Shown here: positions 1 to 9,317 of the stretch, piece by piece
Layout: every line of letters starts with the position of its first letter
Position numbering within the stretch: the first letter of the stretch is position 1
NCBI RefSeq assembly: GCF_000020505.1
Contig: NC_011027.1
Span: 1,720,001-1,784,000 of the forward strand
Direction: 5' to 3'
Source of the DNA: Chlorobaculum parvum NCIB 8327
GTDB lineage: Bacteria > Bacteroidota > Chlorobiia > Chlorobiales > Chlorobiaceae
DNA length: 64,000 nt
Program-made: the position numbers and the translations under genes
The notes under the pieces: generated by a model
Databases searched by the model: none
Seen by the model: the letters and a program-made list of their open reading frames with translations, nothing else
Told to the model about the DNA's origin: nothing

Positions 1-248
1 CCACCAAGGAAGCGATCAACGCTGCCATGAAAGCTGCCGCCGAAGGCCCGATGAAGGGCATCCTCGAGTACAACGTCGATCCGATCGTCTCCTGCGACAT
101 CGTCGGCAACGCTCACTCCTGCATCTTCGACTCGCCGCTCACCATGAGCTCCGGCAACCTGATCAAGGTGGTCGGCTGGTACGACAACGAGCTTGGCTAT
201 GCAACCCGCGTGGTTGACCTGCTCAGCATCTACTCGAAGTTCGTCTGA
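1..248 (+). CDS. gap: Glyceraldehyde-3-phosphate dehydrogenase, C-terminal part
   Basis: The reading frame is already open at base 3 and ends at TGA 246-248, so only about the last 81 residues are present. The segment carries GAPDH C-terminal hallmarks: the stretch around [15 protein letters not shown], then [17 protein letters not shown], where the Trp-Tyr-Asn-Glu segment belongs to the catalytic domain. GAPDH interconverts glyceraldehyde-3-phosphate and 1,3-bisphosphoglycerate in cytoplasmic glycolysis/gluconeogenesis, which in a green sulfur bacterium mainly handles carbon fixed by the reverse TCA cycle. A strong intrinsic terminator follows 24 bp after the stop, so this is the last gene of its transcript. 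The NAD(P)-binding half lies outside the window, so cofactor preference cannot be judged. Confidence 0.95.
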   Translation, partial: TKEAINAAMKAAAEGPMKGILEYNVDPIVSCDIVGNAHSCIFDSPLTMSSGNLIKVVGWYDNELGYATRVVDLLSIYSKFV

Positions 249-272
249 TTTCTACACGAACAGATGACCATC

Positions 273-300
273 AAAAGGGCGCCCGCAACGGCGCCCTTTT
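273..300 (+). terminator. Rho-independent terminator of gap
   Basis: A perfect 11-bp stem (273-283 paired with 290-300) surrounds a 6-nt loop. The A-run on the left arm and T-run on the right arm make it able to stop transcription in either direction. Confidence 0.85.
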
Positions 301-329
301 GCATTTGTGGGGAGATGGTGGCTGATCTA

Positions 330-410
330 AAGAGGGCAGACACGCAGGTCTTCCCCTACGGAATCAAGGGGACACGAACTGTAGGGGCGAACCTGCGTGT
401 TCGCCCTTCC
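330..410. repeat. REP-like palindrome pair (GTAGGGGCGAAC family)
   Basis: Two REP-type units face each other: a leftward unit at 330-361 ending in CCCCTACGG, and a rightward unit at 379-408 starting CTGTAGGGGCG. Each can fold on itself (GGGCGAAC...GTTCGCCC). The same family recurs at 38.2, 38.6, 38.9-39.0 and 63.5 kb and surrounds the RAYT transposase gene, which probably mobilises it. The gap-to-flavodoxin gap holds nothing else recognisable. Confidence 0.75.
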
Positions 411-484
411 CCCCCCTCCGGATTTTGCCGGGAAAGAGTAATGTCTTATTATTGGATTACACATCACTTTCTGGCTCAACCTAA

Positions 485-970
485 ATGCCAAAGCCGATGA
501 CCAGCACCACCAAAAAGCCCATGAAGGCGATCATCCTCTATGACAGCCAGTCCGTTGGCGGTTCAACCGACAGGCTGATCGACTCGATCGGCAAAAAGCT
601 TGCCGAGTCCGGAGCCTATGTCGAAAAGGCTCGTTGCAAAACCAACGGTGATTTCAGCTTTGTCGAAGAGTTCGATCTGGTGGTTCTCGGAGCCCCGATC
701 TACTACCTGCTCGTCGCCTCGAAACTCAGCGGCGCACTGGGCCAGAGCAGCCTGAGAACGGCGCTCAAAGGCAAAAAAGTGGCCCTCTTCGTCATCTGCG
801 GCAGTCCGGAACCGATGGCGCAGTTCCTCTACCTGCCACAGCTCAAAATGAATCTCGATAACCCGGTGATCCTTGCCGAAAAAGTGTTCGCACCCGATCA
901 GACCGGCGACCAGCAAGTTATTGCTGAATTCGTCAACAGCATCACGGAAGCCTACGGCAAGACACACTGA
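485..970 (+). CDS. Flavodoxin-like protein, first of a tandem pair
   Basis: A 161-residue protein with a flavodoxin-type fold. Strand one, AIILYDS, is followed by the phosphate-binding-like loop SVGGSTDRL, then FDLVVLGAPIYY and KVALFVICGSPEP. It is likely a soluble FMN-binding redox protein or flavodoxin-like reductase of the menaquinone-dependent protoporphyrinogen oxidase type. ATG 485 gives 161 residues; an alternative ATG at 521 aligns exactly with MKAIILYDS of the next gene and would give 149 residues. The neighbour at 987 is a clear paralogue with an extra C-terminal domain, so the pair arose by duplication. FMN binding is inferred from the fold only. Confidence 0.75.
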   Translation: MPKPMTSTTKKPMKAIILYDSQSVGGSTDRLIDSIGKKLAESGAYVEKARCKTNGDFSFVEEFDLVVLGAPIYYLLVASKLSGALGQSSLRTALKGKKVALFVICGSPEPMAQFLYLPQLKMNLDNPVILAEKVFAPDQTGDQQVIAEFVNSITEAYGKTH

Positions 971-986
971 CTCAATACAACTTTTT

Positions 987-1637
987 ATGACGCGCGACAA
1001 CGACCGCCAGATGAAAGCCATCATCCTTTATGACAGCCGCTCCAGCGGAGGCTCAACCGACCGACTGATCGACTCTATCGGCCAGCAGCTCGCCGAAAAC
1101 GGTGCCTATGTCGAAAAAGCCCGCTGCAAGGCGAACGCCGATTACAGCTTTATACGTGAGTTCGATGTGGTAATCATGGGCGCGCCCGTCTATTACATGG
1201 TGGTCTCTTCGCAGTTGCTCGGCGCATTGTTGCAGAGCAACCTGAAGCGCTACCTCAGGCACAAAAATATCGCTCTGTTCCTGACCTGCGGAAGCCCCGA
1301 AGCGATGGCGCAGTCGGTCTATATGCCGCAGCTCAAGATTCACCTGATGCGCAATCGCATTCTGAGCGAAAAGATCATCGCCCCGCATCAGATCGACGAT
1401 GAAGATGTGATTTACGATTTCGTGGAAGAGATCGAAGAGGGTTACCGCAAAAGCTTCAAGCCGCGCGGCGGCGACCTCCAGTGGAGCGATGAGGCGCTCG
1501 AACTGATCGAAAGCGCACCGCCGTTTTTCAGCGACAAAATCAAGGCCGCGCTCGTCGCTTACGCCGAAGAGAACGGCATCAGGTACATCACCCCCGAAGT
1601 GCTCGACGATGCCAGGGCCAGCCCAAAAGGCATGTGA
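987..1637 (+). CDS. Flavodoxin-like protein fused to a PCP_red-type C-terminal domain
   Basis: A 216-residue paralogue of the preceding gene; the shared core starts at MKAIILYDSRSSGGSTDRL. After the flavodoxin part (to about residue 150) comes a ~55-residue tail. Its pattern (Trp-Ser-Asp-Glu-Ala...Ala-Pro-Pro-Phe-Phe...Ala-Glu-Glu-Asn-Gly-Ile...Ile-Thr-Pro-Glu-Val-Leu) resembles the small PCP_red domain found at the C-terminus of the BchB subunit of dark-operative protochlorophyllide reductase. The combination suggests a flavoprotein acting in, or sensing, tetrapyrrole or bacteriochlorophyll metabolism, but no substrate can be deduced. ATG 987 was chosen; ATG 1011 matches the family start better and is a real alternative. 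An intrinsic terminator follows. Confidence 0.75.
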   Translation: MTRDNDRQMKAIILYDSRSSGGSTDRLIDSIGQQLAENGAYVEKARCKANADYSFIREFDVVIMGAPVYYMVVSSQLLGALLQSNLKRYLRHKNIALFLTCGSPEAMAQSVYMPQLKIHLMRNRILSEKIIAPHQIDDEDVIYDFVEEIEEGYRKSFKPRGGDLQWSDEALELIESAPPFFSDKIKAALVAYAEENGIRYITPEVLDDARASPKGM

Positions 1638-1660
1638 GCCTTACCTGAAAAAGAGACACA

Positions 1661-1697
1661 AAAAAGCCGGCGATTTTACAACCGCCGGCTTTTTTAT
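1661..1697. terminator. Bidirectional terminator between flavodoxin gene and dnaJ
   Basis: The stem AAAAGCCGGCG/CGCCGGCTTTT has a short A/T-rich loop, with A-run left and T-run right. It lies between two converging genes and can serve both. Confidence 0.85.
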
Positions 1698-1721
1698 TGA
1701 CAGACCAAAGAGGGCCAGAGA

Positions 1722-2927
1722 TTATCCGAAGATGTCCTTGGCCTTTTCGAAAATGCTCTTCTCGTGATCCTGCTCGCCATGGTTCGGTGAGATGTGCGAA
1801 GATTTTTTCAGCTCTTTCAGCATCTCTTTATCCTTGCCGGAGACATCCTTCGGCACGAATACATTCACCCGGACGTACAGATCGCCCGAGCCGCCACCCT
1901 TGAGGTGACCGATACCCTTGCCACCGATGCGCAGCATGGTGTTCGGCTGGGTGCCCGCAGGAACGGTGAGCTTGACGTGGCCGTCAAGGGTCGGCACATC
2001 GACCTTGGTGCCAAGCACCAGATCGGGGAATCCGACAGCAAGGTCGTAGATAATGTCGTCGCCGTTGCGCTTGAACTGGTCGTGCGGCTTCTCCTCGATG
2101 ATGACGATCAGGTCACCAGGTGCGCCACCTCTCGGTCCGGCGTTACCCTGCCCCTGAAGCGTGAGGTAGTTGCCGTCCTGCACGCCCGCAGGCACGTTGA
2201 TTTTCACAGTCACTTCGCCCTGCTTGATGCCCTCGCCGTAGCAGGAGGTGCAACGATCCTTGACCACCTGGCCTTCACCGCCGCAGGTCGGGCAAGCCAC
2301 GATGTTGACGAACTGGCCGAACATGGTCTTGGAGGCCTGACGAACTTCACCCGAACCGTGGCAGGTCTGACAGGTCTCGGTCTTGCCGCTCTTCGAGCCG
2401 GTGCCATTACACTCCGAACAGACCACCTGCTTCTTGATCTTGAGGGTTTTTTCAACTCCCTTGGCAATCTCTTCGAGCGTGAGCTTGAGGCGAATCTTCA
2501 GATCGGTGCCGTGAATCCCGGTCGAGCGGGCTCGCCGACCACCGCCACCTGAAAAACCACCGCCGAAAATGTCCTCAAAACCACTGAACGGCGAACCGCC
2601 GCCTCGTGCGCGCCCACCGCCGGTGAACATTTCGAAAATATCGTTGATGTCAGCATACCCGCCGCCACCGAAGCCACCGGGGCCCCCGCCCGATGCGGCT
2701 GACGAGCCGACGCCCGCGTGGCCGAACTGGTCGTAGCGGCGACGCTTGTCGTCGTTGCTCAGCACCTCGTACGCCTCGTTGGCCTCCTTGAACTTCTCCT
2801 CGGCCTCCTTGTTGTCGGGATTTTTATCCGGATGGTATTTCAGGGCCAGCTTTCGGTAGGCCTTCTTTATTTCGTCCTTGTCAGCCGAGCGGCTCACGCC
2901 AAGGATTTCATAGTAATCTCTTTTCAT
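1722..2927 (-). CDS. dnaJ: Chaperone DnaJ (Hsp40)
   Basis: A 401-residue type I J-protein that stimulates the DnaK ATPase and delivers unfolded substrates. The J domain (1-70) has His32-Pro33-Asp34. A Gly/Phe-rich linker spans about 75-140, and the zinc-finger region holds four CxxCxGxG-type motifs ([32 protein letters not shown]). C-terminal substrate-binding domains follow. It is the last gene of hrcA-grpE-dnaJ, transcribed leftward, 36 bp after grpE. Complete and ordinary; dnaK is not in the window. Confidence 0.97.
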
Positions 2928-2963
2928 CGTGTATTCTCTCTTCTCTATCTGTAAATCTGATGG

Positions 2964-3545
2964 TTATTTGGCAACGATCACCTTCGCATGACGGATCACC
3001 CGGTCACCCAGCGTATAGCCGGTCTGGTACTCCTGAACGATAGTGTCGGGTTCGGTATCGGGCACATCGATCTGGGTGATCGCCTCGTGGAAATTCACGT
3101 CGAGCACTTTGCCGAGAGCCTCGATCTCCTTGACCCCTTTGCTTTCCAGCAGGGACTTGAAATTCTTGCGAATCAGCTCCACACCTTCGACAAAGGGCTT
3201 TGCCTCGGCCATCTCCTGCAGTTCTGCCGGGATGTGCTCCATGAGGCGCTTCAGGTCGTCAAGCAACGGCAGCAAGTCGCGCACCGTATTTTCAAGCATC
3301 CGCTTGCCCGACTGAGCAGCTTCGCGCTCTTTCTGCTTGCGGAAGTTCTCGAACTCGGCCGCGCGGCGCATCACCTCGTCGCGAAGCTTCTGAATCTCCG
3401 CGTCGCGAGCCGCAATTTCAGCCTCTATATCGGACTCGGTCGCCGCCGGAATGGCTACGGTCTCGTCGCCCACATTTTCTTCAGCAGCTTCGGTCTTGAT
3501 CGTCTCCTGTATCTCTTCCTGTTCTTTGTGATGCTTTTTGGTCAT
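2964..3545 (-). CDS. grpE: Nucleotide exchange factor GrpE
   Basis: A 193-residue cytoplasmic co-chaperone that releases ADP from DnaK. An acidic N-terminus of about 45 residues leads into a long coiled coil ([28 protein letters not shown]). The C-terminal beta domain ends [18 protein letters not shown], the usual GrpE signature. It sits between hrcA (23 bp upstream) and dnaJ in one leftward operon. Confidence 0.96.
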   Translation of the reverse strand: MTKKHHKEQEEIQETIKTEAAEENVGDETVAIPAATESDIEAEIAARDAEIQKLRDEVMRRAAEFENFRKQKEREAAQSGKRMLENTVRDLLPLLDDLKRLMEHIPAELQEMAEAKPFVEGVELIRKNFKSLLESKGVKEIEALGKVLDVNFHEAITQIDVPDTEPDTIVQEYQTGYTLGDRVIRHAKVIVAK

Positions 3546-3568
3546 GATTGCAAGAAAGTCGTTTAGAA

Positions 3569-4639
3569 TTAGTTGTTTCCGGAAAGCGCCTCCGACAGGC
3601 AGCCCGCCATGTAGTTCACCACGCGCACGGCGTGTTCGTAATCCATCCGTTTCGGACCCATGATGCCCACCTTGCCGACCATTTTGCCCGCATAGTAGGG
3701 TGACGAAACGATAGTCAGATCGATAGCGTTGTCCGTCCGGTTCTCGGTGCCGATGCTAATGGCCACCTCGCGATCACGCCCTTGGTACGCACCCGAAGGC
3801 AAGGCGTTATCGACCAACCGGGCGATGCCGAACTTGTCCTCGATCATGGTAATAATATTGCGAACCTTCTGAGGCTGTTTGAACTCGGGCTGATCGACGA
3901 TGTTCTCCGTACCCGAAACGTAGAGCCGATCCAGAATCGACGATTCGTCGAAGAGCGTATCGGCCGCGCCGACGATGCTGTTCATCAACCCCTCGCGGCT
4001 CTGGCAATCTGACAGGCGCTTGCCGATGGTGCTGCGAATCTCTTCGAGCGTCAGCCCCGACAGGCGTTCGTTCAGAATGTTGACCACATCATCGATCTTC
4101 TGGCGGGAGATTTCCGCCGTCAGTTCCATGACGATCGTCTTGACAAAGAGCGACTGGATGGCGATGACCACCATAATCCGCGTCGAAGCGAGCTGCACGA
4201 TGTCGAGTCGCTCGAAAACGGCATTGGAAAGCCTCGGCGGCAGAACCACGCCAAGCTGGCGGGAGATGCTGCCCAGCACCTTGGCCGCCGCACCGAGCAC
4301 TTCAGCCGACGTGCCCTTCAGCTCCGAACTGCGCGTGCTGAAGCGAGCGTCGATCATCTGCTTCTCCTGCTCGTCGATGCCGCTGACGTTCATGAGCAGA
4401 TCGACATAATAGCGATACCCCTTGTCGGTCGGCACGCGTCCGGCCGAGGTGTGGGGCTGGCTGATGAAGCCGTCAGCCTCCAGATCGGCCATCACGTTGC
4501 GGATGGTCGCGTCCGACAGGCCGAGATTATAGTTACGAGCGATGGTGCGGGAACCAACCGGCGTCGCCGAAACGACAAAGGACTGTATGATGATGCCCAG
4601 AACCTGACGCTCACGCAGGGTCAAATCACGATATAACAT
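3569..4639 (-). CDS. hrcA: Heat-inducible transcription repressor HrcA
   Basis: A 356-residue repressor. The N-terminal winged helix ([36 protein letters not shown]) is followed by the HrcA core, with the conserved end [18 protein letters not shown]-type segment near the C-terminus. HrcA binds CIRCE operators and represses chaperone operons. It heads hrcA-grpE-dnaJ. I looked for a CIRCE inverted repeat (TTAGCACTC-N9-GAGTGCTAA) in the 190 bp before it and saw none, so this operon may be controlled otherwise. Confidence 0.96.
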   Translation of the reverse strand: MLYRDLTLRERQVLGIIIQSFVVSATPVGSRTIARNYNLGLSDATIRNVMADLEADGFISQPHTSAGRVPTDKGYRYYVDLLMNVSGIDEQEKQMIDARFSTRSSELKGTSAEVLGAAAKVLGSISRQLGVVLPPRLSNAVFERLDIVQLASTRIMVVIAIQSLFVKTIVMELTAEISRQKIDDVVNILNERLSGLTLEEIRSTIGKRLSDCQSREGLMNSIVGAADTLFDESSILDRLYVSGTENIVDQPEFKQPQKVRNIITMIEDKFGIARLVDNALPSGAYQGRDREVAISIGTENRTDNAIDLTIVSSPYYAGKMVGKVGIMGPKRMDYEHAVRVVNYMAGCLSEALSGNN

Positions 4640-4828
4640 CTGCTTACAACCTGAACTTGAACTGGTAATGCACCGAAAAATCTGACGGCGATGAAGAGAA
4701 TTTCACTTCTGAACAGCCGCCAAATACTACGAAAGTCAACAACGGCGGAGCCCCAATAGTTGCCATGTCAGGAGGCCCAATCCGACCTTTAATATACATA
4801 AATTTAACGCAGAATGAACCACAGGGCT

Positions 4829-5713
4829 TCAACCGACGATGCAGGAAAGGGCGCGATCCAGGCGGCTGTAATCCTGCATAACCTGAACGTCGCGGAACTC
4901 GTGGCCGAGCAATTTTTTCACTCCCTCCGCGCCATCGGCATGAAGCTCGAAGCAGAGCACACCGCCCTTCCGGAGCAGCGCCGGTGCGGTTGCGACGATG
5001 CTTCGGTAGAACTCGAAGCCGGTAGGCGACACCAGTGCCAGACGCGGCTCGTAACCCTTCACCTCCTTCTGCAACGTCGCCCACTCGGATTCAGGAATGT
5101 AGGGGGGATTCGAAATGACAAGATCGAACGGCCCGCCAGCTTTTTGAGCAAACGCTAGATCAAGCGCATCGGCTTGCACGAAACGGATGCGGTCGCTCAC
5201 GCCATGCTCTTCGGCATTGCGCCGGGCAACCTCAAGCGCATCGGCGGAAACATCGAGCGCCGTAACCTGCGCGCCGGGCAACCGCAGAGCCAGCGTAATG
5301 GCAATGCAACCGCTGCCGGTGCCAATGTCGAGAATAGAAGGAGTATCGACCGAATCGAGGCCACTCGCCGCCAGTCGCTCAATGGCGTGTTCAAGCACCA
5401 GCTCGGTCTCCGGACGCGGAATCAGCACTCGTTCATCGACGAAAAAGCGGTAGCCGTAAAAAAACGACTCGCCCGCTATGTACTGCACCGGCCTGCCCTG
5501 CAACCGCTCCCGGCAGGCCGCACGGAACGCCCCCAGTTCCGAGGGCGTCACCGGGCGCTCGTGATCGAGGTAGAGCTGAAGCCGCTGCAAACCAAGCACC
5601 TGCCCAAGCAGCAACTCCGCCGACAAGCGAGGCTCGTCGATCTTCTTCTCGCTAAAAAACACGATCGTCGTCTTCAGCAACTCAACGACGCTCCACACTT
5701 TCTCTTCGGACAT
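4829..5713 (-). CDS. prmC: Peptide chain release factor N5-glutamine methyltransferase
   Basis: PrmC (HemK) methylates the Gln of the GGQ motif of release factors RF1/RF2 using SAM. The 294-residue protein has an N-terminal helical domain, the SAM-binding loop DIGTGSG (129-135) and the catalytic NPPY motif (202-205), typical for the family. ATG at 5713 was chosen (MSEEKVWSVVELLK); an upstream TTG at 5734 would add seven residues but is a weaker start. It is transcribed leftward about 190 bp upstream of hrcA. Confidence 0.94.
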   Translation of the reverse strand: MSEEKVWSVVELLKTTIVFFSEKKIDEPRLSAELLLGQVLGLQRLQLYLDHERPVTPSELGAFRAACRERLQGRPVQYIAGESFFYGYRFFVDERVLIPRPETELVLEHAIERLAASGLDSVDTPSILDIGTGSGCIAITLALRLPGAQVTALDVSADALEVARRNAEEHGVSDRIRFVQADALDLAFAQKAGGPFDLVISNPPYIPESEWATLQKEVKGYEPRLALVSPTGFEFYRSIVATAPALLRKGGVLCFELHADGAEGVKKLLGHEFRDVQVMQDYSRLDRALSCIVG

Positions 5714-5953
5714 GTAACTTGGTTTGGTTATCAATGGCTGCGTTCAGTATACAACCTTTGCACCAGCGAGGCAACGCCTGACAGAGCCGATATTCTTGTT
5801 GACAAAAACACAGCCGCTGCCCCCTGCAAAAGAATCGGTCACGCACAGCGTCAGACAAAAAAAGATGCGATGCTTTCCGGCTCTGTTTTTATTGCGATAT
5901 TGTCCCGAACGTTGCGGCAAATGAGCCCTACCACCAGCAACCGATACTGACCG

Positions 5954-6694
5954 ATGAAACGACCACTCAGCTTTTTTGCAACCCTGCTCCTTATCATCCT
6001 CGCCATCCCGACGAGCGCACGTGCGGCGTTCACCGGCGAAATGGAGATGGCGCTCACCATGCCTAACGGCACCTCGGAGATCACCTATCTTTTCGGCAAG
6101 CGTGACCAGAAGATGGACATGACCATGCACCTCGACCGAATCCCCGAGCCGCTCAAAACGACGGTGATTACCCGAAGTTCCCGGCCTGATGAGGCGATCA
6201 TCATCAACCACAAAGCCAGAACCTGGAGCGCGGTGAACCTGCGAACAGCCGCCGAAAGCGCCACGCTGCTCGACTTCGACAGCAACTACCGCTTCAGCCG
6301 CATCGGCACCGAAACCGTCAAAGGCTACCCGTGCGAGCATGTGCGGCTCCAGAGCAGCACCGAACAGCTCAATCTCTGGGTTTCCCGCGGGCTGGCCGAC
6401 TTTTCAACCTTCCGGCTCCTGCAATCGCAGAACCCGCGCCTGTCGAACACCTCGCTCTCGAAAGCGCTCGAGCAGAACGGCATCGACGGCTTCCCGGTCA
6501 GAATTGTCCAGAACAACGACAACGGTCGCTATGCCATGGAGCTGGTGCGGGTGAAAGCGGAACAGGTTCCGGAATCGGCGTTCTCCATACCCTCCGGCTA
6601 CCAGAAAACCGAGCCCGGCCGCGTCAGCATCGACAGCGACCAGAAAAAGCATCTGCGCCAGCTCATGGAAAAGATGAAAGCGTTCGAGCAGTAA
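5954..6694 (+). CDS. Exported DUF4412-type protein
   Basis: A 246-residue protein with a clear signal peptide: basic start, hydrophobic core FFATLLLIILAIPT, cleavage near ARA-AFT at about residue 25. The mature part (GEMEMALTMPNGTSEITYLF; KGYPCEHVRLQSS; LNLWVSRGLADF; IPSGYQKTE) looks like the DUF4412 family of periplasmic proteins with a LolA-like fold. No function is established. It appears to be transcribed alone, divergent from prmC. Confidence 0.7.
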   Translation: MKRPLSFFATLLLIILAIPTSARAAFTGEMEMALTMPNGTSEITYLFGKRDQKMDMTMHLDRIPEPLKTTVITRSSRPDEAIIINHKARTWSAVNLRTAAESATLLDFDSNYRFSRIGTETVKGYPCEHVRLQSSTEQLNLWVSRGLADFSTFRLLQSQNPRLSNTSLSKALEQNGIDGFPVRIVQNNDNGRYAMELVRVKAEQVPESAFSIPSGYQKTEPGRVSIDSDQKKHLRQLMEKMKAFEQ

Positions 6695-6858
6695 CGCCTG
6701 ATCCGGCAGCTATCGGGATGAAACCATCCTCTGTTTTCCTCGCGATAGTTGCTTACTTTTCCACCTCGCATTATTACTTTACAGGTTTACCGTCATAACC
6801 TTATGGCGCCCGGCGACTCCGGGCTCATTTCCCGTCAAACGAAAACACAAGCATTACC

Positions 6859-8304
6859 GTGGCTGATAAAATCACTTCGAGGCAGCAGGACTATTCTCAA
6901 TGGTATATCGACCTGGTCAGGTCGGCCAAACTTGCCGACTATTCGGACGTGCGTGGCTGCATGGTCATCCGACCGAACGGCTACGCCATCTGGGAGAAGA
7001 TGCAGGCCGCGCTCGACGGCATGTTCAAGGAAACCGGCCATGTGAACGCCTATTTCCCGATGTTCATCCCCGAAAGCTTCATCGCCAAAGAGGCCGAGCA
7101 CATCGAAGGATTCGCGCCGGAGTGCGCCGTGGTGACGCATGGCGGCGGCGAGGAGCTTGCCGAAAAACTCTACGTCCGCCCGACTTCGGAGACCATCATC
7201 TGGTCGTCGTATAAAAAATGGATCCAATCCTACCGCGACCTGCCACTCCTTATCAACCAGTGGGCCAACGTCGTGCGCTGGGAGATGCGCACCCGCCTGT
7301 TCCTGCGGACGACCGAGTTCCTCTGGCAGGAGGGGCACACGGCCCACGCCGATCCGGAAGAGGCGCAGGAAGAGGTGATCCGCATGATTAACGTGTACCG
7401 CACCTTCGCCGAAGAGTACATGGCGATGCCGGTGATCGTCGGCAAAAAGAGCGAGAGCGAGAAGTTCGCCGGTGCGGACGCGACCTACTGCATCGAAGCG
7501 ATGATGCAGGACGGCAAGGCGTTGCAGGCAGGCACCTCGCACAACCTCGGCCAGAACTTCGCCAAGGCGTTCGACTGCCAGTTCCAGACCAAAGAGGGCG
7601 TGCTGGACTACGTCTGGGCCACGAGCTGGGGCGTTTCGACTCGGCTGATCGGCGCGCTCATCATGGCGCACTCCGACGACAAGGGCCTCGTGCTGCCGCC
7701 GAAACTCGCGTCGCGCCAGGTGGTGATTATTCCGATCCTCAAGGGCGACAAGGAGGAGGTTCGCGCGCACGCGCGCTTTATCGCCAAGGCGCTCAACAAG
7801 CACGGCATCTCGACCTTCGTCGATGACAGCGAGAACAACTCGCCCGGCTGGAAATTCGCCGAGTACGAGCTGCAGGGCATTCCGGTCAGGATCGAACTCG
7901 GCCCGCGCGACATCGCAGAGGGCAAATGCATCGTCGCCCGCCGCGACACCTTCGAAAAAACCGAAGTGCTGCTCGACGCAGAGATGACCGAAAACATCGA
8001 GGAAATCCTGAACAACATCCAGCAGAACCTCTACGAACGCGCCCTGCAGTTCAGGCAGGACAACACGGTTGAAGCGACAACCTGGGAGGAGTTCAAAGCA
8101 GGCGTGGAGAAAGGATTCGTCATCGCCCACTGGGACGGCACGGATGAAACCGAAGCGCTCATCAAGGAGGAAACCAAAGCCACGATCCGTGTGATGCCAA
8201 CTGATGAAGAGTACCGCAAACAGTACAACATGGACGAGCCGGGCACCTGCATCCGCAGCGGCAACCCCGCCACGCAGAAGGTGGTGTTCGCCAAGGCGTA
8301 CTGA
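6859..8304 (+). CDS. proS: Prolyl-tRNA synthetase, archaeal/eukaryal type
   Basis: A 481-residue class II synthetase that charges tRNA-Pro. The start is GTG ([20 protein letters not shown]). Motif 2 is [24 protein letters not shown], and the anticodon-binding domain begins near residue 275. The C-terminal extension ends FAKAY, which with the length marks the eukaryal/archaeal class; there is no INS editing insertion between motifs 2 and 3. Monocistronic, followed by a good terminator. Confidence 0.95.
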
Positions 8305-8334
8305 TCAGTTGAAAATGGATAGTTAGTAATTATG

Positions 8335-8361
8335 GGGCGATCGGTTGATCGCCCTTTTTTT
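8335..8361 (+). terminator. Terminator of proS
   Basis: An 8-bp perfect stem GGGCGATC/GATCGCCC (8335-8342 with 8347-8354) with a 4-nt loop, followed by seven T. Confidence 0.9.
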
Positions 8362-8389
8362 GTCCACCGCGCCCACAATTCCTCACCAC

Positions 8390-8435
8390 AAAAAAATGCC
8401 GGGAGAGTGCAGCGGCTATAACACTCTTCCGGCAT
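8390..8435 (-). terminator. Terminator of the peroxiredoxin gene
   Basis: A 14-bp stem with one G-T wobble (8396-8409 with 8422-8435). On the minus strand it is followed by a run of T, as expected for a terminator of the leftward gene ending at 8516. Confidence 0.85.
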
Positions 8436-8483
8436 AACTGAACTCTCTGTCAAACGGCAAGCAAAGAGTTCTTTTCAAAAATG

Positions 8484-8514
8484 GTAAGGACAGTCCGCAG
8501 ACCGCCCCTACGAA
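8484..8514. repeat. Degenerate REP-like unit
   Basis: A decayed single REP unit (GGACAGTCCGCAGACCGCCC...CTACG) directly abuts the stop codon of the peroxiredoxin gene. Its relation to the other copies rests on the CCCCTACG end only. Confidence 0.4.
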
Positions 8515-8515
8515 A

Positions 8516-9103
8516 TCACTCGGCGAAGTACTCTTTCAGACCTTCGTCGGTCGGCTTCATGGTTTTGTCGCCCTTGTTCCAGTTGGCCGGGCAGACCTCA
8601 CCGAACTCTTCGGTGAACTGAAGCGCATCGACGATCCGGATCACCTCATCGATATTCCTGCCGAGGCCAAGATCGTTAACCACCTGGTGGCGAACGATGC
8701 CCTCCTTGTCGATCAGGAACAGACCCCTCAGCGCCACACTGCCGTCAGCAGTCAACACATCGTAATCTTTCGCGATGGTCTTGTTGATATCGGAGATCAG
8801 CGGATAGGTCACGCCCTGAATGCCACCCTTGTTGCGCGGAGTATTGAGCCAGGCGAAGTGCGAAAACTTGGAGTCCACCGAACAGCCAAGCACCTCGACG
8901 TTGCGCTTTTTGAACTCCTCGAGCTTCTCTTCAAAAGCGTGGAGCTCGGTCGGGCACACAAAAGTGAAGTCGAGCGGATAGAAAAACAGCACGACATACT
9001 TGCCGCGATATGCCGAAAGCTGGCAGGAATCCACGAAGGTCGAACCATTGACAACGGCTTCTGCGTTGAAATCGGGTGCCGGACGGCCTACAAGTACACT
9101 CAT
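8516..9103 (-). CDS. Typical 2-Cys peroxiredoxin (AhpC/Prx1 type)
   Basis: A 195-residue thiol peroxidase that reduces H2O2 and organic peroxides. The peroxidatic Cys50 lies in FTFVCPTEL and the resolving Cys171 in EVCPANWNKG. An eukaryotic-like YF tail (EYFAE) is present, a feature associated with sensitivity to over-oxidation. No AhpF lies beside it, so electrons probably come from thioredoxin. Transcribed alone, with its own terminator; useful for a strict anaerobe exposed to oxygen. Confidence 0.95.
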   Translation of the reverse strand: MSVLVGRPAPDFNAEAVVNGSTFVDSCQLSAYRGKYVVLFFYPLDFTFVCPTELHAFEEKLEEFKKRNVEVLGCSVDSKFSHFAWLNTPRNKGGIQGVTYPLISDINKTIAKDYDVLTADGSVALRGLFLIDKEGIVRHQVVNDLGLGRNIDEVIRIVDALQFTEEFGEVCPANWNKGDKTMKPTDEGLKEYFAE

Positions 9104-9317
9104 GATTTTGTATCTCCTCTTACTGGTTGCGTTTGTTTGATGATCCTTAAATAAGACTTAATTAGTCCAATATAAAAAACCGGCGACAAGCCTCCAACAC
9201 CTATTTGACTTTTTTGTCTGAAACGAATCGAGACCAAGCGGAATGGTTAACGGTAAAGATTCTATCGCATTATTCGTATTTTTCGCCATACCCGTAACTT
9301 GACAGCTTACAACGTTC

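Noticed and set aside
4640-4828. CIRCE operator before hrcA
   Set aside because: Searched for TTAGCACTC-N9-GAGTGCTAA or a close variant; not found.
6835-8130. Open frame of 431 codons on the minus strand across proS
   Set aside because: Antisense shadow of the prolyl-tRNA synthetase gene; His/Asp/Val-rich artefact composition.
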